In this document: positions 15,932 to 23,130 of the stretch, piece by piece
Layout of the letters: each line of letters opens with the position of its first letter
How positions within the stretch are numbered: the first letter of the stretch is position 1
Assembly (NCBI GenBank): GCA_013314855.1
Contig: JABUEW010000024.1
Location: 1 to 43,357 of the forward strand
DNA length: 43,357 bases
Direction of reading: 5' to 3'
Source of the DNA: Bacillota bacterium
Lineage (GTDB): Bacteria > Bacillota > Clostridia > Acetivibrionales > DUMC01
Notes under the pieces: model-generated
Seen by the model: only the letters and a program-made list of their open reading frames with translations
What the model was told of the DNA's origin: nothing
The model's database searches: none
Position numbers and translations under genes: made by a program

Positions 15932-17353
15932 TCAAGTTGTAGTTTCAGGGGCGAACCTGAACCCGCATGAAAGGTATAGTTTTTCCCCGCTGTCTATATC
16001 GTCAACAGCCAATTTGAACCATGCGCTGTCTCCCACAGGCGGATTTTCCGGATCTTCATATACAATTCCTCCAGGGAGCAGCGCTCCTTCATAAATCATT
16101 TTATTTACGACACCTTGGGCTGCGCTCACAAGCGTGGCTCTGCCATCTGGATCGTTATCCACTTTCCCGATCAGGTCGTCCCATGCTGCAGACACTCTTT
16201 CCATCAGGCTGAACCTTGTCCTTACTCTTCGTATTTTTTTCCATCCTGCATCCTGGTTGCTATCCGGCGAAACAAGAGTATTTATGCCATACTCTATCTG
16301 TACCTGCCCCTTGCTATTTGTTGTGAATACGATGGCCCCGGACTGTATGGCCTGTTCAATCTGTGGGTTGGTGAGCGTTTCCGTAAGTGCATTGGCTCTC
16401 TTGACTATAGCATGCGTTAGGCTGCTTGTGACTGCCGCCGACGCAACCATCCCGGCTACCCTTGCCGCAGCCTTGTATCCCTCATAGAAATTTCCATCCG
16501 CATCCTTGAATCCGTTCAGTACGTATAAGATGGCATAATCATTGAATGCCGCAGCGTTTTCTTTCCTTGTAGAGAAATCTACCGTGGTTGGCTCGCCTAT
16601 GACGCCCAGCACAAATTTACCATCAGACAGGATCCTGTCTATGTATCCTTGCACCAGCGCATGTACTGCCGTATCTTCCGTATCGACCGCAAGCACGTTC
16701 CATGGCTGTGACTCCAGTAAAACAAAAGCTTCCGAATAGTCTTGGCTTGTTATTGTCGGATTTGCCCCACCGGTCAGAGGCTGCTGGTTGAGCGCCTCCA
16801 AAATACCATTCCCGTTTGCCAGCTTTGATGCTGTTATCCAATCGCTGCCGTCAGCAGTAATTGCCGCAATAAGCGCATCCACTTCGGCACCACCTTTGTC
16901 AAACATGAATTTCTGTCTGAACACAACGCCGTCATATACCAACAATTCCCTTTTTGAACTATCCGTAAGGCTGTCCCTTAGCGTAAGTTTCAGTGGTTTT
17001 GTGCCCTCATATTTGGCTGTTATGCTAATAACACTCACAGGTTCGACAGCAGTATCCCGAATTGTATATATTCCTTTGGTCCCTCCGGTCCCTAATCTTA
17101 CTCCTTTTATGGCTGAAGCTCCACCGTTTAATATTTCCGTCATTATATCCGTAGTCAATGCTGAGCCATAGAGCCTATCCTTATTGTCCGCTGTTATATC
17201 TGACACAACCCCGAGCGGTCCCCAATCGGCTTTGAACACAGCGGCACATATACCTTGCTGCAATATCGCCTCGGGTGTTCTTCCGGTGTTTTCATACCGG
17301 ATATATGCTCCTGGCCTTATTTTTTGTTCTCCGACCGCAAAAAATGCTCCCAT
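15932..17353 (-). CDS. Tail sheath protein (XkdK-like)
   Basis: 473 residues, normal for a contractile sheath. It begins with MGAFFAVGEQKIRPGAYIRYEN, has the AVFKADWGPLG block, the central domain with QGYIDRILSDGKFVLGVIG, and the conserved C-terminal domain KKIRRVRTRFSLMERVSAAWDDLIGKV with the sheath end EKLYLSCGFRFAPETTT. Contraction of this protein drives the tube into the host. AAAGGAGGTC precedes the ATG. Its presence shows that the virion is a myovirus. Confidence 0.95.
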   Translation of the reverse strand: MGAFFAVGEQKIRPGAYIRYENTGRTPEAILQQGICAAVFKADWGPLGVVSDITADNKDRLYGSALTTDIMTEILNGGASAIKGVRLGTGGTKGIYTIRDTAVEPVSVISITAKYEGTKPLKLTLRDSLTDSSKRELLVYDGVVFRQKFMFDKGGAEVDALIAAITADGSDWITASKLANGNGILEALNQQPLTGGANPTITSQDYSEAFVLLESQPWNVLAVDTEDTAVHALVQGYIDRILSDGKFVLGVIGEPTTVDFSTRKENAAAFNDYAILYVLNGFKDADGNFYEGYKAAARVAGMVASAAVTSSLTHAIVKRANALTETLTNPQIEQAIQSGAIVFTTNSKGQVQIEYGINTLVSPDSNQDAGWKKIRRVRTRFSLMERVSAAWDDLIGKVDNDPDGRATLVSAAQGVVNKMIYEGALLPGGIVYEDPENPPVGDSAWFKLAVDDIDSGEKLYLSCGFRFAPETTT

Positions 17354-17356
17354 CTG

Positions 17357-17554
17357 TTACCTGACCTCCTTTTTCATGAATTTTTCAATTGCAGTTTTTG
17401 CCTCGTCCTTTGTCATTTCCGACTTGCCTGCCATCTTTACAGCTGCGGCCACAACCTCGGGTTTAACCCCGAATACGATCTCTGCCGCCGCTATTAATTC
17501 ATCCTTGTTGTAAACGCTGGCAGGCTGTTCCTTGTTTTCCGATTTGCCTCTCAA
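17357..17554 (-). CDS. Small conserved protein upstream of sheath
   Basis: 65 residues, Lys/Glu-rich, helical. It starts with TTG at 17554 behind GGAGGTGATT and ends three bases before the sheath ATG. PBSX-type clusters often hold a small protein here (like XkdJ/YqbJ region), but I cannot name a family. Tight spacing and a ribosome site support it. A scaffold or regulatory role in sheath synthesis is possible but not shown. Confidence 0.65.
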   Translation of the reverse strand: MRGKSENKEQPASVYNKDELIAAAEIVFGVKPEVVAAAVKMAGKSEMTKDEAKTAIEKFMKKEVR

Positions 17555-17570
17555 TCAAATCACCTCCGCA

Positions 17571-18389
17571 TTATGGCAGCGGTCCGCTTGTATAAATATT
17601 TTCAATAAGTTCCGCTGCCGGTTTTGATACTAATATGCCGTACTTGACGGTAAGTTTTATTTGGCCGTTTTTTAAATGATCCGCCTGGCTGTCGGCAGAT
17701 ACCGTCTGAAAGAATAAGGGAGAGCCGTCGGTTAAATAAGTCCTTGCATCCAGTGCTATCCTTTCAGTAATCTTTTTTACCCATAAAAACCTGCTTGCAG
17801 AAGACGGAGCAAGTATATGCCCCATTATTACAGCCTCCATCCAGATTACTGCAGCCCATCTTTCAAGGACACGTATGTCTGCAAGCCTCCAGTAAACCGC
17901 CGGTGTCGTATCGGTAAGTGCCCATGTGGACGGATCAAGCTGCAGCTCAGGGAAAACATTGTTTGTCCAGTTGTGTACTGCAGCAACCGGATCAGGCTCT
18001 ATTGTCATCTGACTGGGGAAGGTGAGTACGGCAAATTTAAGCCTTCTTGTTATGATATCCCAGTCCTCATCCACGTCATCTTCTCCGGACGGGCCGGTAT
18101 AGATGCAGGTGAAAGCTTCACCGCCTGCCGTAACAATAAGCTGCCTGTCTAGTGCTGATATAACCTTTTTTGCAAGCTCATCAACCTTCTGGAAGGTAGT
18201 GCGGCTTACACATGGAAATATTTCGATGGTAGTATTTCCGCCAACCCATGTATCGCTTAAATTTTCCGTACCCTGAAATATCACAAGGTATGGTTTTTCG
18301 GTATCCTTGCCTGCAGCATGCGGTTCATAAGCACGGCCATCTATGTCCGAAATTGCATCAATAAGCTTCTGCCTTATCTCCGATCGCAT
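17571..18389 (-). CDS. Tail terminator / tail completion protein
   Basis: 272 residues from ATG 18389 (MRSEIRQKLIDAI), which has GGAGGGATTGATT in front. The N-terminal 120 residues have the pattern of a tail terminator (PYLVIFQGTENLSDTW, FPCVSRTTFQKVDELA, DIITRRLKFAV). A second half (PVAAVHNWTNN onward) is less common and may cover the head-proximal sheath end. It lies between the HK97-gp10-like gene and the sheath, the usual site. Exact family not certain. Confidence 0.75.
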   Translation of the reverse strand: MRSEIRQKLIDAISDIDGRAYEPHAAGKDTEKPYLVIFQGTENLSDTWVGGNTTIEIFPCVSRTTFQKVDELAKKVISALDRQLIVTAGGEAFTCIYTGPSGEDDVDEDWDIITRRLKFAVLTFPSQMTIEPDPVAAVHNWTNNVFPELQLDPSTWALTDTTPAVYWRLADIRVLERWAAVIWMEAVIMGHILAPSSASRFLWVKKITERIALDARTYLTDGSPLFFQTVSADSQADHLKNGQIKLTVKYGILVSKPAAELIENIYTSGPLP

Positions 18390-18391
18390 AA

Positions 18392-18802
18392 TCAATCCCT
18401 CCAAACTTCTCGTACATCCTTCTCGATTTCTGCAATATGTCTTTCGATCGTCGGCTGAAGAATAGCTCTCGGTTTCATGCCTTTAACCTGCTTGATAGGG
18501 TGGGAAAGCCCCTCCAAGTTTCTTACCGGTTTTATTGGTTTTTTCTTTGGGCCATATATTCCAGTACCGGTTTCCAGGTAAGTACCGTATTCCTTGCCAT
18601 GGGAAAGGTACAGTATAAACCGGTCGCCTTCATCCTCGACTCCGGAATGAAGCCCCTGCCTTGCCTGAGATGTCCTATCTTTCCAGGGAGCATTCAGTTT
18701 TGCATACCCCTTAAGTTCTCCGGCCCAGTGGTCAAGAAGCATATGCAGTTCGCCTTTTTTTCTCCTGATATAGTCCTGCACGTCCCTTTTGATGTCCATC
18801 AA
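18392..18802 (-). CDS. HK97 gp10-like tail component
   Basis: 136 residues. Pattern: N-terminal helix with LLDHWAGELKGYAKLNAPWKDRTSQARQGL, then GKEYGTYLETG, and a C-terminal ILQPTIERHIAEIEKDV helix. This matches the HK97-gp10/Mu gpG-like neck proteins that join head and tail. It overlaps the preceding gene by four bases. Well supported by context on both sides. Confidence 0.85.
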   Translation of the reverse strand: MMDIKRDVQDYIRRKKGELHMLLDHWAGELKGYAKLNAPWKDRTSQARQGLHSGVEDEGDRFILYLSHGKEYGTYLETGTGIYGPKKKPIKPVRNLEGLSHPIKQVKGMKPRAILQPTIERHIAEIEKDVREVWRD

Positions 18803-19182
18803 ACCACCTTCTCGATATCTGCCTGGTAACCGGCAATTTGTCCCATGACCACCTGGGGATAAACCGCTGTTATCCTGAAATGCCCTAGCCCGGTCACATC
18901 AAATTCGTCACTGACGTTCGGGCCTGCTTTTATATCCGCCTGGTAGTTGGCCAGAAGGCCCCATCCTTCATCAACCTGCTTGGTACCTGCAATATCGCTG
19001 ACCTCTTTCGGATACCTTTGTCCTTTTGGGAATATCCGCACGGAAAAAGGGCCTGCCTGAGTCTTTACTTCCTCAAAGTGGCCCTCTGTTTCAACTTTTT
19101 CCGTGCGGGAAATTGTTATGACTAGAGGGTTCTGCGCTATGTTCCATTGTATCTGCTTCCTGCGCCATGCGATATAATCCAT
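18799..19182 (-). CDS. Head-tail connector / neck protein
   Basis: 127 residues. It begins MDYIAWRRKQIQWNIAQNP and has a beta core (LVITISRTEKVET, FSVRIFPKGQRYP) ending in FRITAVYPQVVMGQIAGYQADIEKV. Small beta proteins at this position join the connector to the tail terminator. No firm family name from sequence alone. It overlaps the gp10-like gene by four bases, indicating coupling. Confidence 0.75.
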   Translation of the reverse strand: MDYIAWRRKQIQWNIAQNPLVITISRTEKVETEGHFEEVKTQAGPFSVRIFPKGQRYPKEVSDIAGTKQVDEGWGLLANYQADIKAGPNVSDEFDVTGLGHFRITAVYPQVVMGQIAGYQADIEKVV

Positions 19183-19183
19183 G

Positions 19184-19528
19184 TCACAGCACCTCCGGTT
19201 TGGAAATCTTCAGGATTAGACCGCTGCTGGTTCCTTTGGCCATGCCGGCGTATTGCTCGGCCATTGCCAAAGCGTGAGCCAGCTGATCTTTCAGTGACGT
19301 CAGATCATATTTTTCCTGGCCCATACTGTAGCTTTCGGTTTTTTCCTGAAGCATCCCGGCTTTCATCGTCCAGCCTGCTGAAGCAGCTTCGTAAATATTG
19401 GAATTCTCCTTCAGAAGGTCATCAATCTCGGAATCCAGGAAATTTGTGTCTGCTTCACTTCCTCCTGCCGGAATTATTTCGTTTAGTAGCTTTCTTAGCC
19501 TTGTTCTTAGCTCCGTTGTCGGGGTCAT
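19184..19528 (-). CDS. Putative head-tail connector (gp6/gp15-like) protein
   Basis: 114 residues with a helical N-terminus (TTELRTRLRKLLNEII), a middle DSEIDDLLKENSNIYEAASAGW and a helical KYDLTSLKDQLAHALAMAEQYAG. Proteins with this W and helix pattern form the adaptor ring under the portal (DUF/YqbG-type). It starts inside the end of the Cys-rich small gene (74-base overlap), unusual but with a GGTGATGAAAG site. Confidence 0.75.
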   Translation of the reverse strand: MTPTTELRTRLRKLLNEIIPAGGSEADTNFLDSEIDDLLKENSNIYEAASAGWTMKAGMLQEKTESYSMGQEKYDLTSLKDQLAHALAMAEQYAGMAKGTSSGLILKISKPEVL

Positions 19529-19691
19529 CTTTCATCACCGCCTTGAACTTCTGACATTCGTGCTCGGTTGTGGCCATTTCCTTGGACCATTTTCTCGCAG
19601 GTATGTCCGGATGACACTTCATTGCCAGCATCAGTGATAAATCTGTGCCTGGTTTCCATGGATACCAGGCACAATTTATACATTTATTCAT
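19455..19691 (-). CDS. Small Cys-containing hypothetical protein
   Basis: 78 residues with four cysteines (CINC, KCHPD, HECQKF), possibly a small zinc site, and a very basic C-terminal tail (KNKAKKATKRNNSGRRK). It lies 14 bases after the capsid gene and overlaps the next gene by 74 bases in another frame. Only a weak GGTTGGTG site is visible. I do not recognise the family; the Cys spacing and downstream position make it plausible. Confidence 0.6.
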   Translation of the reverse strand: MNKCINCAWYPWKPGTDLSLMLAMKCHPDIPARKWSKEMATTEHECQKFKAVMKDDPDNGAKNKAKKATKRNNSGRRK

Positions 19692-19705
19692 CTAATTCAC
19701 CAACC

Positions 19706-20752
19706 TTATGCGGGCAGTGTAATTTCTTCAACGGCATTTGCAGGGGAAGCAACCACACCGCGCCTTGCTCTTCCGACAACGGCGTTTTCGACCAGCCTCT
19801 TCAGATCGCCGCCGGTCGCATCGACCCTTAAGTCATGCTTCACAAGCTCTCTGAAATACTTTTGGCCTTCAATCAGATACGCCTTGTTTGCATCGACTCC
19901 GGGATAATCATATGTTTTTTCACCAACCGCTATGCTCCAGCCGTCATAGAATATGAGAGTGTCTATCTGGCTGATTGCCGGGTAGACGGTTCCACCGATC
20001 TGCATCCGCTGCAGGCACTCCTCGATGTCCCATCTTCTGCTTGAATGCGCAAGCAGTATGTTGGGTTTCCTGGGAGCCTTTGTGTCGGTGTTTTTATCCT
20101 GGGATGCATGAATCAATGCAGCCTTGATTGTGTTTCTCATCTTCTCAAGGAGCGTGCTGCCGCTGATGTCTGCTGCAGTTTTGTTTTTGGCGGCATAGTT
20201 GTAGCTGATGATAGGGTAGAGGTGAATGTGATTCAAGAGGGCATTGTATGCTTCACCCATTGATCTGTTCGCCTCTGCCATTTCCCAGGTCTTATCGTAC
20301 AATACCATATCTTCCGTCCATTCAAGCCCTGCTGCATATGTTATGATCGGCACCGTGTCCTTTGCTCCGACCTTCCTGGAACCGAATTTCACACCCTCAA
20401 GCTCCATGTGCTGCAAAAATACCACCTGGGCATTTGTGAACGGACTGATGTCCACATGCTCGGAAAAGTTTGCGTCTTCCACTTTCCTGTAAATCGGAGT
20501 ATAGAGGAGGGGAACCCCTTCTCTTCCAAGCTCAAGGTCAATAACCGATTTCCGAATCAGGTCGTCAAGCCCTGCAGGTGTGGTTATCATCTCACCAATC
20601 GGTTTGCGGAGATCGTAAACTACCATTTCTCCGTTTACAATCTTCTTTGTCACTGTCCTTATTTCGCCGTTTACACTGTATGGAACGGCCACTTCAATGT
20701 TCCTTGAACGCCTCTCGGCTATAAGCGTTTCAACGCTATATATCTTCAACAT
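19706..20752 (-). CDS. Major capsid protein
   Basis: 348 residues, usual for lambda gpE-like capsid proteins. Features: early VPYSVNGEIRTVTKKI, the RKPIGEMITTPAGLDDL region, the long central domain with NILLAHSSRRWDIEE and the end YFRELVKHDLRVDATGG. It builds the icosahedral shell around the scaffold. It follows a DUF2190-like decoration gene and a protease-scaffold gene, the standard head order. GGAGGTGC precedes the ATG. Confidence 0.9.
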   Translation of the reverse strand: MLKIYSVETLIAERRSRNIEVAVPYSVNGEIRTVTKKIVNGEMVVYDLRKPIGEMITTPAGLDDLIRKSVIDLELGREGVPLLYTPIYRKVEDANFSEHVDISPFTNAQVVFLQHMELEGVKFGSRKVGAKDTVPIITYAAGLEWTEDMVLYDKTWEMAEANRSMGEAYNALLNHIHLYPIISYNYAAKNKTAADISGSTLLEKMRNTIKAALIHASQDKNTDTKAPRKPNILLAHSSRRWDIEECLQRMQIGGTVYPAISQIDTLIFYDGWSIAVGEKTYDYPGVDANKAYLIEGQKYFRELVKHDLRVDATGGDLKRLVENAVVGRARRGVVASPANAVEEITLPA

Positions 20753-20766
20753 TTACTGCACCTCCA

Positions 20767-21147
20767 TTAATGCGCCTGTATTTGCGGTCCGAGTATGAAC
20801 CATATTACATTATTGGCATCCTTTGCATCGGTTACCCTTCCGACAGCCCTGTTTTGAGGATTTCCGCTTGCATCCGGATTTGCCTGGGTTGTCAAAAGTT
20901 TTGTCGCATCATTCCAGTATACCGCATCACCCTTGTCAAAGGCATCATCTACGGTAATCTGGCTTGTTTCATACTCGGCCTGGTCGATTTCAAGCACTAC
21001 TTCGGCAGTTGTGCTTTCATCCGTGGTAACCGACTGGACGGCCATGCCGAAAAATCCGTCCAACAGGTAAAACTTACCCTGCTCAATTGTTGTGCTGACC
21101 GGTACGGTTACCTTTACCGATGCAGCTCCTGAAACCTTTCTTCCCAT
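20767..21147 (-). CDS. Head decoration protein (DUF2190-like)
   Basis: 126 residues, mainly beta. The block TVPVSTTIEQGKFYLLDGFFGMA and the later DAFDKGDAVYWNDATKLLT are typical of DUF2190 or lambda gpD-like decoration proteins that stabilise expanded capsids. The C-terminal RAVGRVTDAKDANNVIWFIL completes the pattern. Strong TTAAGGAGGCG site; it sits between a small gene and the capsid gene. Confidence 0.88.
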   Translation of the reverse strand: MGRKVSGAASVKVTVPVSTTIEQGKFYLLDGFFGMAVQSVTTDESTTAEVVLEIDQAEYETSQITVDDAFDKGDAVYWNDATKLLTTQANPDASGNPQNRAVGRVTDAKDANNVIWFILGPQIQAH

Positions 21148-21160
21148 TTGTCACGCCTCC

Positions 21161-21349
21161 TTAATAATAGATTTTTACCGATTTGCCCGTAGTTGTTGGA
21201 ATCTGGCTTAACACCTTCGGCCCGGGCTGCTCTGAAAGTTTATTGCTTACAATGCCCTGCCGGGTTATGGCCTTTGCTTCAAACTTTCCGCCTTGGCCAT
21301 TGCTCACAAAAGACTGTGACTGAGGATTAAACCTGACCAGTGAACTCAT
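21161..21349 (-). CDS. Small hypothetical head protein
   Basis: 62 residues, Gln/Ser/Lys-rich, no predicted membrane segment. Its ATG overlaps the stop of the protease gene (ATGA), so translation is coupled. No family recognised. Position between protease-scaffold and decoration genes suggests a minor head component or a head-assembly cofactor. Confidence 0.65.
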   Translation of the reverse strand: MSSLVRFNPQSQSFVSNGQGGKFEAKAITRQGIVSNKLSEQPGPKVLSQIPTTTGKSVKIYY

Positions 21350-22476
21350 ATGGACACCGTCCTTGCTTTCAGCATGCCGCCTTTGTTTTTGTCACCTGCA
21401 TTTGATGTTCCAATGCCTGCAGGCTTATCGATATGGAGCTTGTTGAAAGTATCCTTCAATGTCTCATCGGCAAGAATCTTATCGATTTCTCCTGCAATCT
21501 GTTCCTTTGTCGCATTCTCGGGAACGATGAGCATTTTCTTTACAAGGCTTTGGGCCATTTCGCCGGTAACCCTTTCCTTCACAACATCATCGATGAGTTT
21601 TGCATGTCCGGCCTTACGCTTTTCTTCCAATGCAGCTGCAGCTTCCTTGGCAACGGCAAGTATGTCCATCTCGCCGGATACCTTAAGAGCTTCCTTAAGC
21701 TTGCCCAGGGTATCCAGAGAGCATGTAACTTCATTAAGCCATTTTGCATCCATTTCACCGGCGACCTGCTGCACGGTCAGTCCCATTTCACCCATGATCT
21801 GTGCCACTGTGACTTCCTTGTTAATCCTCATAGCATTCAATTTTGCCATTATTTCCTTCCATGTCATGTCTGTATTCGCACCTCCTGTTATTTCTTCCAT
21901 CTCTCCAATGGAAACGATTTTTGTGGGCATCCCTGCCCGGCCCAGCGGAGTCCAGTCAATGCTAAGCGGCATATAATCCACTACATTTGTTTCTCCTGCA
22001 ATCTGCTGAAGCTTGGGTATGCCAAATATGCTGACTGTTTTTACAACCTTTCCTTTGATCCACCTTTTAAGGTCAGCTGCGGACTTATCTATAACTCCTC
22101 TAAAATATGCCTTGCCATCCTTCCATATTGCCCCCACCCAATGTGTAACCGGATCAGGAAACTGATGGTCCACGTCCTCTGCTTTTTGATGCCCCAGGAA
22201 TCCCGGCAGACCTTGACTCATTACCTCGCCGACAATTTTCTGCAGAGCTGCAGGCTGATAGTTCCATCCGCGCTTTGACTTTCCGGTCGGGACTTCGACC
22301 ACCACCTCCATTGGCTCAGTGTCTCCAGCCTTTAGCGCATTCACATCGACACCTGGTGCCAGGGGAATATCCTCCGGTTTCATTTCGCCGGTGATTACGG
22401 CATTGATTGATACCGTTTCTCCGGCTATCTGGCTCATTTCTCCGGTCGCATTCCTTATGCATTTATATTTGACCAA
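21346..22476 (-). CDS. Prohead protease-scaffold fusion (Mu I-like) with repeated GE motifs
   Basis: 376 residues from TTG 22476 behind GGGAGGTG. The first 180 residues form a prohead serine protease: a His in FLGHQKAED near 96 and a Ser in KTVSIFGIP near 149 are the likely catalytic pair. The remainder is a helical scaffold (KEAAAALEEKRK). Odd feature: the dipeptide GE occurs at 11 places (Gly at 12, 19, 30, 83, 161, 191, 229, 240, 268, 305, 329), most in the form I/V-x-G-E and seven times as GEM. T4-type prohead proteases cut at I/L-x-E, so these may be processing sites; this is inference. Confidence 0.85.
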   Translation of the reverse strand: MVKYKCIRNATGEMSQIAGETVSINAVITGEMKPEDIPLAPGVDVNALKAGDTEPMEVVVEVPTGKSKRGWNYQPAALQKIVGEVMSQGLPGFLGHQKAEDVDHQFPDPVTHWVGAIWKDGKAYFRGVIDKSAADLKRWIKGKVVKTVSIFGIPKLQQIAGETNVVDYMPLSIDWTPLGRAGMPTKIVSIGEMEEITGGANTDMTWKEIMAKLNAMRINKEVTVAQIMGEMGLTVQQVAGEMDAKWLNEVTCSLDTLGKLKEALKVSGEMDILAVAKEAAAALEEKRKAGHAKLIDDVVKERVTGEMAQSLVKKMLIVPENATKEQIAGEIDKILADETLKDTFNKLHIDKPAGIGTSNAGDKNKGGMLKARTVSI

Positions 22477-22525
22477 GTTTTTTCACCTCCCTTCAACATC
22501 CAACCCTGTTTTTGGCATAAAAAAT

Positions 22526-22545
22526 AAAAGCCCTTTTGGACTCTT
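22526..22545 (-). terminator. Weak intra-operon terminator
   Basis: On the minus strand AAGAGTCC-AAAA-GGGCTTTT (two G-U pairs) followed by ATTTTTT. It lies inside the late operon between the small head genes and the protease gene, so either it lowers downstream expression or it is overridden by the NusG-like antiterminator. Confidence 0.55.
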
Positions 22546-22565
22546 ATTCTATCGGTTTAAATAGC

Positions 22566-22583
22566 GTTACAACGCGTTGCAAC
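22566..22583. repeat. 18-bp dyad with an NruI-like centre, intergenic
   Basis: GTTACAACG/CGTTGCAAC, symmetric apart from one pair, in the 180-base gap upstream of the protease gene. No promoter hexamers at good spacing are seen around it. Possible operator or structural element; the rest of the gap (22584-22658) is AT-rich with nothing further. Confidence 0.35.
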
Positions 22584-22658
22584 GGGGGTACAATGGATTT
22601 TTATGTATAAGTCTATATATAAACCATGCATAATATAAAATTAGGCTTAAAACGGCGT

Positions 22659-22910
22659 TTATTTTTCTACCTTGATTTCGAAGCTTACGTCATAGTTTCC
22701 CGAATTGATAGCATCATATGCTTTCTTATACTGCAAGATAATATCCTTTATGGCTGGCGGTATTATTTGACCGCAAGTACATGCCTGCCATTTAAACTGG
22801 TTTATCAAAGGCTGTGACAAGTCTATACGAAGCCCTATGCCGCAGCAGGGAAGAGTGACAGTTACATACCTGAGTTCGTTACTGTTGCATCTTACATATG
22901 CTTCTCCCAT
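22659..22910 (-). CDS. Small Cys-rich protein (Com-like zinc motif)
   Basis: 83 residues from ATG 22910, with GAGGTGC 6 bases upstream; an upstream in-frame GTG is less likely. Cysteines occur as RC, PCCG and CTCG, a possible zinc-binding knuckle that recalls Mu Com-type small zinc proteins, but spacing is not convincing. It follows the small gene behind the MuF gene and precedes a weak terminator. Function unknown. Confidence 0.6.
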   Translation of the reverse strand: MGEAYVRCNSNELRYVTVTLPCCGIGLRIDLSQPLINQFKWQACTCGQIIPPAIKDIILQYKKAYDAINSGNYDVSFEIKVEK

Positions 22911-22932
22911 CTTTATGCACCTCGCTTTCACT

Positions 22933-23130
22933 TCAATATACACGTTTTTTGGACCTTATTCCGCGGTCTTCAAGCTCCTGCTCATTAAGTTTATACATAT
23001 GTGATACAACCTCTTCTCCGACATCTGCCATTGTAATTTTTTTATCTCCGAAAATACTTTTTAGTGCCTCATCTAATTCCCTACGGTTTTTTGTTGCCAG
23101 TATGCGCCTTTTCTCATTTTCACTTATCAT
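22933..23130 (-). CDS. Small hypothetical head-region protein
   Basis: 65 residues, highly charged and helical (SENEKRRILATKNRRELDEAL). The ATG overlaps the stop of the MuF gene by four bases, indicating coupling. I do not recognise it. A partner or immunity protein for the C-terminal zincin-like domain of the upstream gene is possible because MuF toxins are usually followed by a small protein; this is speculative. Confidence 0.6.
   Translation of the reverse strand: MISENEKRRILATKNRRELDEALKSIFGDKKITMADVGEEVVSHMYKLNEQELEDRGIRSKKRVY

Noticed and set aside
21350-22278. Overlapping plus-strand open frames opposite the protease gene
   Set aside because: Shadow frames of a gene with strong coding evidence on the other strand.
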